From Bacteroidota bacterium (GTDB lineage Bacteria > Bacteroidota > Ignavibacteria > Kapaibacteriales > UBA2268): DNA of 21,450 bases. The notes below the pieces were generated by a model. That model did not search any database and was not told where the DNA came from. It saw only the letters and a list, made by a program, of their open reading frames with translations. The stretch lies in NCBI GenBank assembly GCA_024280675.1, contig JAJRPT010000232.1, forward strand, positions 1-21,450, written 5' to 3'. Both the position numbers and the translations under genes were made by a program. Below, in pieces: positions 16,587 to 21,450 of this stretch (the first letter of the stretch is position 1; every line of letters starts with the position of its first letter).

Positions 16587-16654
16587 AAGGCAATTACCTA
16601 CGTCATCTAGTTTTCTAGACGCTTATTGTGAATTGATTAATCTCAATTTAATAA
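16561..16654 (-). ncRNA. tracrRNA of the type II-C CRISPR system
   Basis: Read on the minus strand, about 94 nt carry every part of a tracrRNA. The anti-repeat is at 16625-16653. Its 15 bases at 16625-16639 pair with repeat positions 1-15 (14 Watson-Crick pairs and one G-U). A 4-nt bulge (16640-16643) follows, then 16644-16653 pairs with repeat positions 16-26, leaving one bulged A and using two G-U pairs. Downstream come a hairpin with loop AAAA (16601-16621, arms CTAG/CTAG with CGTC/GACG outside), a small AGGU/GCCU hairpin (16588-16599) and the terminator (16561-16586). A TATAAT (16661-16666, minus strand) would start transcription near 16654, right at the anti-repeat. The pairing is direct evidence; the exact 5' end is inferred. 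Confidence 0.88.
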
Positions 16655-16700
16655 AAATTGATTATATTACAAAATATAATATTTATAATTTTTATAAAAT
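16655..16700. promoter_or_regulatory. Back-to-back promoter region for tracrRNA (-) and cas9 (+)
   Basis: This very AT-rich segment has a minus-strand TATAAT (16661-16666) and an FCB-like TATTTTG (16670-16676) suited to the tracrRNA. On the plus strand it has TATAAT at 16675-16680 and 16684-16689, with TTGATT at 16658-16663. No good -35 element accompanies the tracrRNA boxes, and the cas9 spacing (20 bases) is long, so the individual boxes are tentative. Confidence 0.4.
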
Positions 16701-16720
16701 GGAATTTTTATAAAATGGAA
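16689..16720 (+). repeat. Tandem duplication of a 16-bp unit in the cas9 leader
   Basis: The unit TTTTTATAAAATGGAA occurs twice without a gap (16689-16704 and 16705-16720), and a third partial copy (TTTTTATGAA) runs into the cas9 start codon at 16726. Each full copy contains an ATG opening a four-codon frame M-E-F-L-stop. The second frame ends in TGA overlapping the cas9 ATG. The GGAA of the second copy, 5 bases before the ATG, is the only ribosome-binding-site-like element. Confidence 0.9.
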
Positions 16721-16725
16721 TTTTT

Positions 16726-19700
16726 ATGAATGATTTAACACTTGGACTTGACCTAGGAACAGCGTCAGTTGGTTGGGCATTGGTTGAGAATAATGATGAA
16801 AACTATGAAGGGAAAATTATTGATTCAGGAGTAAGGATATTTTTAGAAGGCAAAGAAAATATTGGACAAGGTGAAAAGGAGAAGACCAAAAATGCTGCCA
16901 GAAGGGAGGCAAGAGGCAGAAGAAGACAGACTTATCGTAAATCCAGAAGATTAACAAAATTAATCAATCACTTCATATCTAATAAATTACTGGGTTCCAA
17001 TTTCAATAGAGAAAAGTTTGATTTTATAAGTCCCTATGAAGCTCGTTCCAAAGCCTTAGACCAAGAAATTACACTTGAGGAACTCTCACGTGCTTTATAT
17101 CATATAGCCAAAAGAAGAGGCTATAAAGATATTAGCAATTCCACTTCTGATGGTTCAGAGAAGAGTGTCATTTTTAAGGGAAAAGATAAGCCAGGCATCA
17201 ATGATTTGAGGAATGAGCTAGAAAAACAAAGATATAGAACTTATGGAGAATATTTTTGGCAATTAATACTTACAGGGCAAAGCGAAGGACTGAGGGTAAG
17301 AGACCGGTATACTGAACGTGGAGATTATATTAGTGAGTTCAATCAGATATGGGACAAACAAGCAGAATATCACCACGAAATATTAACTGATGATTTGAAA
17401 ACAATATTTTTTGATTTGATATTTTATCAAAGACCTTTAAAATCTCAGAAACAGAACGTTGGTAAATGTATTTTTGAGTCTCAAAAGAATAGAATCCCAA
17501 GAAGCAATCCTTTGTTTCAAGAATTTAGATTGTTTCAAAAGATAAATAATCTCAGAATAATTGGAGGAAGCAGAATTGACTCAGAAAGTCAATCATTGAC
17601 CTCAGAAGAAAGGCAAGCATTGCTTTCCTATTTATATAATAATAAGGAACTTAAATTTGGGAAGACTTTAAAAAAACTAAAAGAAGTTTTAAAGTTGGAT
17701 AAAAACATAGATTATAAATTAAATTACTTAGAAGACAGACTTCAAGGAATGGATACTTTGGTGAAAATAAAGAAAGCCATCCCAGATAAATATGACGATT
17801 TAGATCCCGATGAAGTTGAACAAATTTATCACACAATCTATTTCCATGATGATAAGGAATGGTTTGTAAAATACGTGCGAGGCAAATGGGAATTTACAGA
17901 AGACGAGGCAATAAATCTTGAAAAGATGACGTTAGAAGCATCTTATGGTAGTTTATCTAAATGTGCCATCGAAAAAATATTGCCCTTTCTTCAGAATGGA
18001 GATGAATATAGTGTTGCTTGTTTAAATGCTGGTTATCATCATAGCCAAAAAGAAGAGGTTGAAATAAGGGATACCCTGCCCAATCCAAAACATATTGCAA
18101 ACCCCATTGTTATGACAGGGCTTCACCAATTAAAGAAAGTAGTAAATGATATTATTAAAATACATGGCAGACCCACAACCATTAAAATCGAGTTGGCCAG
18201 AGAACTGAAACAAAATGTAAAACAAAGGCAGGAAACATTTTTCAATAATAAAAAGCGGGAAGAAGAACACAAGGAAATCATTGAAATTTTATATGATAAA
18301 GACATAAAAATTAAACCCACAAGAAATGATATTCTGAAATATAAGTTGTGGAAAGAAGTGGGAGAAGTTTGCCCCTACTCTGGCAAAAGTATTGGTCTGA
18401 AAGAGCTGTATTCAGGGAATGTTCATATTGAGCATATTATGCCATACAGCAAAACACTTGACGATTCTCAAGCAAATAAAACTATATCTATCTCAAGTGA
18501 GAATAAATTTAAAGGAAATAGAACTCCAAAGCAAGCATACGGTTCAGATCCTAAGAAATATAATCAAATTTTAGATCGTGTAAAAAGATTTAATCATAGA
18601 AAAGCTCAAAGATTTCAGGAAACTATTGAAGAATTCTATAAAGATGAAGATTTTGCCAGTCGCCAACTCAATGACACAGCTTATATTTCAAGAGAAGCAA
18701 CGATTTATTTAAGAAATATATGTAGTGATGTGCAATGTGTAAATGGTAGATCTACATCTAAATTACGGAACCTTTGGGGATTAAATTATTATTTAAATGA
18801 AAAAGATAAAAATATTAAAAATAGGGATGACCATCGTCATCATGCCTTAGATGCAATAGTTGTGGCTCTAACCTCTCGTTTCATGTTACATAAATTATCA
18901 AGATATAATGGATATTTTGAGAGTGATGGTTGGCGTGAACACGAAGTAGATTATATTGATGAGTTTCCAGCACCGTGGGACGATTTCAATACTGATGTTC
19001 AAAAATCAATTTCTAATATTATAATCTCATTTAAACAAAATACAAAGGTGCGAGGTAGGTTACACGAGGAAACTATCTATGGTAGACGAAGAACTCCTTG
19101 GTTAGATTATGTCAAAGATGATAAGGGTCAATCAGTGTATTATATTAGAAAACAATTAGATTCACTCACATCAAATGAGTTAAAGCACATTGTCGATAAA
19201 AAAATTAAAGAGATTATATTTAACAGATTAATTGAACATGGAGTTGATACCAGCGAAAAGAAAATGAAGGTTCCAAAGGGTGTATTCAAAGAGCCGTTGT
19301 ATCTGGAGTCTAAAGACGGTGAAACAAAAAAGCTAATTAAAAAATCAAGAGTAGCCAAACCTTTCAACGGTGCTGTTGAAATACGAAAAGATGCTCATGT
19401 AGAAACAGGAAATAATCATCATATAATTCTCTACAAAGATATTGAGAGTGGAAAAACCAAAGGGAAAACCGTATCACTTTTTGAAGCTACCCGGCGAATA
19501 AAAAAAGGTTTGCCAGTGATTGATAAAGTCCTTGATAATAATAGTGAGTTTGTTATGTCAATAATTATGAATGAGATGTTTCTTGTAGGATCTGTTCCCG
19601 ATGGCTTTGACCCAAATGACAAATCAACATATAATTTAGTTGTAGACTTGATTTACAGAGTACAAAAAATTGATAGAAAATCAGAAATAACTTTTAGAAA

Positions 19701-19839
19701 TCAAAGAGTAGCTGTATTGAGTTCGAAAGATAAAAATGGCAAAGAATTGAATCCAGGGAGATTAATAAAAGTACCAAATACACTTGATGCTAGAAAAATA
19801 GAAATTAATCCATCAGGCTATATAAAATTGGCTGACTAA
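16726..19839 (+). CDS. cas9: CRISPR-associated endonuclease Cas9, type II-C
   Basis: Cas9 is the RNA-guided nuclease that cuts both strands of target DNA with the crRNA:tracrRNA duplex. This 1037-residue protein has all catalytic parts. RuvC-I is LGLDLGTASVGWAL with Asp9, then GVRIF and an arginine-rich bridge helix (about 56-78, AARREARGRRRQTYRKSRR). RuvC-II is IKIELARE with Glu489. The HNH domain has HIEHIMPYS with His570 and SENKFKG with Asn593, 23 residues apart as in the Neisseria enzyme. RuvC-III is DDHRHHALDAIVVA with His706 and Asp709. The C-terminal ~270 residues form the wedge and PAM-interacting region, ending NPSGYIKLAD. The compact size, absence of csn2 and cas4, and a 36-bp repeat beginning GTTGT on the minus strand mark subtype II-C. 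No residue needed for cutting is missing. It leads the cas9-cas1-cas2 operon; the tracrRNA is divergent from it. Confidence 0.98.
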   Translation: MNDLTLGLDLGTASVGWALVENNDENYEGKIIDSGVRIFLEGKENIGQGEKEKTKNAARREARGRRRQTYRKSRRLTKLINHFISNKLLGSNFNREKFDFISPYEARSKALDQEITLEELSRALYHIAKRRGYKDISNSTSDGSEKSVIFKGKDKPGINDLRNELEKQRYRTYGEYFWQLILTGQSEGLRVRDRYTERGDYISEFNQIWDKQAEYHHEILTDDLKTIFFDLIFYQRPLKSQKQNVGKCIFESQKNRIPRSNPLFQEFRLFQKINNLRIIGGSRIDSESQSLTSEERQALLSYLYNNKELKFGKTLKKLKEVLKLDKNIDYKLNYLEDRLQGMDTLVKIKKAIPDKYDDLDPDEVEQIYHTIYFHDDKEWFVKYVRGKWEFTEDEAINLEKMTLEASYGSLSKCAIEKILPFLQNGDEYSVACLNAGYHHSQKEEVEIRDTLPNPKHIANPIVMTGLHQLKKVVNDIIKIHGRPTTIKIELARELKQNVKQRQETFFNNKKREEEHKEIIEILYDKDIKIKPTRNDILKYKLWKEVGEVCPYSGKSIGLKELYSGNVHIEHIMPYSKTLDDSQANKTISISSENKFKGNRTPKQAYGSDPKKYNQILDRVKRFNHRKAQRFQETIEEFYKDEDFASRQLNDTAYISREATIYLRNICSDVQCVNGRSTSKLRNLWGLNYYLNEKDKNIKNRDDHRHHALDAIVVALTSRFMLHKLSRYNGYFESDGWREHEVDYIDEFPAPWDDFNTDVQKSISNIIISFKQNTKVRGRLHEETIYGRRRTPWLDYVKDDKGQSVYYIRKQLDSLTSNELKHIVDKKIKEIIFNRLIEHGVDTSEKKMKVPKGVFKEPLYLESKDGETKKLIKKSRVAKPFNGAVEIRKDAHVETGNNHHIILYKDIESGKTKGKTVSLFEATRRIKKGLPVIDKVLDNNSEFVMSIIMNEMFLVGSVPDGFDPNDKSTYNLVVDLIYRVQKIDRKSEITFRNQRVAVLSSKDKNGKELNPGRLIKVPNTLDARKIEINPSGYIKLAD

Positions 19840-19874
19840 AGTATTTAAACAATCTTCCGAAATAATAAGTAGAA

Positions 19875-19888
19875 TTCTTTTAAAAGAA
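19875..19888. promoter_or_regulatory. Perfect 14-bp palindrome overlapping the cas1 ribosome-binding site
   Basis: TTCTTTTAAAAGAA is a perfect palindrome in the 55-base gap between cas9 and cas1. Its right arm plus the next G gives AAAAGAAG, the only Shine-Dalgarno-like sequence before the cas1 ATG at 19895. Folding or protein binding here could limit cas1 translation; that is inference. Confidence 0.45.
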
Positions 19889-19894
19889 GTCAAA

Positions 19895-20791
19895 ATGATA
19901 AAAAGAACTATTTATATCGGATCAAGTTCATATTTAAAGTCAAAGAATAGACAGTTAATCATTGAAAACAGGGATACGGGTGAATCTTCATCCATCCCTT
20001 TTGATGATATTGGTGTGTTGGAATTAGACAATCCACAAATTTTATTAAACAACTCAACTCTTAAATTTCTAAGCCAAGAGAATATTATTACAATAATCTG
20101 TGATGAATTTCATAATCCTACATCGATGCTACTCCCAATAGTGGGAAATACATTGCAATCAAAGAGATTTAGAAGTCAATATAATTCTAAAGAACCTCTG
20201 AAGAAGAATCTTTGGCAAACAATCATAAAGTCTAAAATTCATAATCAAAGTGAAATTCTGAATACTCAAGATGTGCCAACAGAAATATTAAAGTCTAAAA
20301 TAAAAAAAGTTATGAGTGGGGATTCTACTAACATGGAAGCACAAGCGGCACAATATTATTGGAAGAATATTTTTAATATTGATAAATTCACAAGAGAAAG
20401 ATATGGTGATTACCCAAATAATATGCTAAACTATACTTATGCAATATTAAGGTCAATAACTTGCAGGGCTTTAGTAGGTGCTGGATTGCACCCTAGCATT
20501 GGACTGTTTCACAAAAACCAATACAATCCATTTTGCTTGGCTGATGATTTAATGGAACCATTCAGACCATTTGCAGACAGATTAGTGCTAGAAAATTATA
20601 AAAAATATAAACCCGAAAATAATCTTACAAAAGATCAGAAAAGAATATTACTTGAGATTTCATATCTCGATGTGAAGATTGAAAACAAGACAAGACCGCT
20701 AATGATAGCTGTTGGGAGAATGGCAGAAAGTTTGGCGAAGTCATTTGAAGAAAAGAAAAATTTATTAATTACACCATGTTTGATAGAATAA
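19895..20791 (+). CDS. cas1: CRISPR-associated integrase Cas1, type II
   Basis: Cas1 is the metal-dependent integrase that, with Cas2, inserts new spacers at the array. This 298-residue protein has the normal type II length. The N-terminal beta domain (MIKRTIYIGSSSYLKSKNRQ, FDDIGVLELDNPQ) is followed by the helical catalytic domain. The latter has Glu148 (NMEAQAAQYYW), the conserved GLHPSIGLFHKNQ with His206, and the LADDLMEPFRP segment with Asp217, Asp218 and Glu221. These supply the expected Glu/His/acidic metal site. It begins 55 bases after cas9 and overlaps cas2 by 16 bases, so the adaptation genes are translated as a pair. No cas4 or csn2 is present, consistent with II-C. I see no truncation or missing active-site residue. 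Confidence 0.97.
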   Translation: MIKRTIYIGSSSYLKSKNRQLIIENRDTGESSSIPFDDIGVLELDNPQILLNNSTLKFLSQENIITIICDEFHNPTSMLLPIVGNTLQSKRFRSQYNSKEPLKKNLWQTIIKSKIHNQSEILNTQDVPTEILKSKIKKVMSGDSTNMEAQAAQYYWKNIFNIDKFTRERYGDYPNNMLNYTYAILRSITCRALVGAGLHPSIGLFHKNQYNPFCLADDLMEPFRPFADRLVLENYKKYKPENNLTKDQKRILLEISYLDVKIENKTRPLMIAVGRMAESLAKSFEEKKNLLITPCLIE

Positions 20792-21111
20792 GTGCTTATA
20801 GAATTATGTGGATATTTGTATTTTTTGATTTACCTACCGAGACGAAAAAACAACGGAAGGAATATAGTGAATTCAGGAAATTCTTATTAACTGAAGGATT
20901 TTCAATGATGCAATATTCTGTTTATACACGTCATTGTATAAGCAGAGAATTTATGGAGGCAAAGTTAGGTAGGATTCAGATGAAATTGCCAAGATATGGC
21001 AAAGTGACAATCATGCAAGTGACTGATAAGCAATTTTCTATGATAAACAATTATTATGGTGGAGAATATGAGAAGCCTCCAAATGCACCACAACAAATTG
21101 GGATGTTTTAA
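20776..21111 (+). CDS. cas2: CRISPR-associated protein Cas2
   Basis: Cas2 forms the dimeric core of the Cas1-Cas2 spacer-integration complex. The 111-residue protein has the type II-C pattern. A short N-terminal extension MFDRISAYRIMW leads into the ferredoxin-like strand IFVFFDLPTET (Asp18), then KFLLTEGFSMMQYSVYTRHC and GKVTIMQVTDKQF, ending in a tail NAPQQIGMF. Type II-C Cas2 proteins commonly have this ..YR.MW extension and PPQQ..LF tail. The ATG at 20776, inside the end of cas1, is therefore preferred over the internal Met11. It is the last gene of the cas operon, 3 bases before a strong hairpin terminator and about 100 bases before the array. Confidence 0.96.
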   Translation: MFDRISAYRIMWIFVFFDLPTETKKQRKEYSEFRKFLLTEGFSMMQYSVYTRHCISREFMEAKLGRIQMKLPRYGKVTIMQVTDKQFSMINNYYGGEYEKPPNAPQQIGMF

Positions 21112-21113
21112 AT

Positions 21114-21154
21114 AAAAAATGGGATGAAGCATTAATACTTCAATCCCATTTTTA
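21114..21154. terminator. Bidirectional terminator between cas2 and the CRISPR array
   Basis: Left arm AAAAATGGGATGAAG (21115-21129) pairs with CTTCAATCCCATTTTT (21138-21153) across the loop CATTAATA, with a single bulged base. The plus strand ends in T5 then AT-rich sequence, and the minus strand ends in T6, so it can stop transcription from cas2 and from a leftward array transcript. Confidence 0.88.
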
Positions 21155-21213
21155 TTTATTGTTACTTCAAAAACTAGCTAAGTATGTGTGAAATAAGGAC
21201 TTGAAAAAATCGT
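21155..21213. other. Array-flanking segment next to the first visible repeat
   Basis: These 59 bases between the terminator and the first repeat contain no gene, hairpin or repeat fragment that I can see. If the array is read leftward this is the trailer side, and the leader would lie beyond the window end. Confidence 0.4.
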
Positions 21214-21450
21214 GTTTTCAAAGTACCAAATTTGTAATCAATTCACAACCTAGCCAACGGCAAACTCTTTCATGCAGACGTTTTCAAAGTACCAAATTTG
21301 TAATCAATTCACAACCAGGAAATGGTGACAATGACAACGAAGCCTGTTTTCAAAGTACCAAATTTGTAATCAATTCACAACACCAAGCGAGCCGAACATC
21401 CGCACGGCTTTGTTTTCAAAGTACCAAATTTGTAATCAATTCACAACTAG
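21214..21450 (-). CRISPR. CRISPR array, type II-C, four repeats visible and continuing past the window
   Basis: Four identical 36-bp repeats lie at 21214-21249, 21280-21315, 21346-21381 and 21412-21447. They are separated by three spacers of exactly 30 nt (21250-21279, 21316-21345, 21382-21411), and a fourth spacer begins with TAG at the window end. On the plus strand the repeat starts GTTTTCAAAGTACC and ends TCAATTCACAAC; on the minus strand it starts GTTGTGAATTGATTA. Pairing with the tracrRNA anti-repeat shows that the minus strand is the crRNA strand. No repeat is degenerate, so neither array end is recognisable by repeat decay. The spacers do not resemble anything else I noticed in the window. 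Confidence 0.98.

Noticed and set aside
16625..16639. A stray degenerate CRISPR repeat upstream of cas9
   Set aside because: Only the 5' part of the repeat is matched, with a bulge and G-U-compatible changes in the second half, and it is followed by a terminator; this is the anti-repeat pattern.
16480..16713. A 77-codon plus-strand frame upstream of cas9
   Set aside because: It runs through the tracrRNA, its terminator hairpin and the tandem repeat, starts at a non-ATG codon with no ribosome-binding site, and shows no protein family features.
16625..16725. tracrRNA on the plus strand reading into cas9
   Set aside because: After the repeat-like stretch the plus strand has no hairpins or terminator before the cas9 ATG, whereas the minus strand has all of them.
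21155..21213. CRISPR leader next to cas2
   Set aside because: The tracrRNA pairing makes this the downstream side of the array transcript, and the segment has no promoter or leader-like motif that I can see.
16424..21450. Subtype II-A or II-B CRISPR locus
   Set aside because: No csn2 or cas4 is present, Cas9 is small, and the order is cas9-cas1-cas2 followed by the array.

Overview
The window is a 21.4 kb stretch of an AT-rich bacterial chromosome. The best lineage clue is a 1421-residue secreted protein ending in a type IX secretion (Por) C-terminal sorting domain. Such domains are essentially confined to the Bacteroidota/Chlorobiota/Ignavibacteria/Kapabacteria (FCB) group. Some promoter candidates resemble the FCB -33/-7 type, others the ordinary TTGACA/TATAAT type. 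I cannot place the organism more finely from sequence alone.

Layout. (1) 1-4936, minus strand: an operon of an EF-G-like translation GTPase, a PEP/pyruvate-binding (PPDK N-terminal-like) protein of unknown reaction, and an HDOD-domain signalling protein cut by the window edge. (2) 5115-9282, plus strand: a compact housekeeping operon dprA-pgsA-ftsY-radA with gaps of 12, 2 and -1 bases. It is divergent from the first operon and may be transcribed as a leaderless mRNA. (3) 9283-11187, minus strand: HIT-family hydrolase, rsmA (ksgA) and yigZ with overlapping ends, converging on radA with no intergenic base. (4) 11278-16423, minus strand: a giant secreted IgGFc-binding-like T9SS protein followed 7 bases later by a small outer-membrane beta-barrel-like protein, closed by a terminator. 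(5) 16424-21450: a complete type II-C CRISPR-Cas locus made of a tracrRNA (minus strand), cas9 (1037 aa), cas1, cas2 (plus strand), a bidirectional terminator, and a CRISPR array of four identical 36-bp repeats with three 30-nt spacers that continues past the window end.

The most informative result is the RNA side of the CRISPR system. A stretch upstream of cas9 (16625-16653) pairs with the first 26 positions of the repeat when the array is read on the minus strand. It is followed on the minus strand by a nexus-like hairpin, a small hairpin and a clean intrinsic terminator. This gives a tracrRNA of about 94 nt and fixes the array's transcription as opposite to the cas genes. The hairpin after cas2 has a T run on both strands, so it can end both the cas mRNA and the array transcript. 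The repeat also carries a promoter-like motif at its 3' end, as in other II-C systems. The cas genes look more AT-rich than the flanking genes and the spacers look more GC-rich than the host, consistent with a horizontally acquired defence locus aimed at richer-GC invaders.
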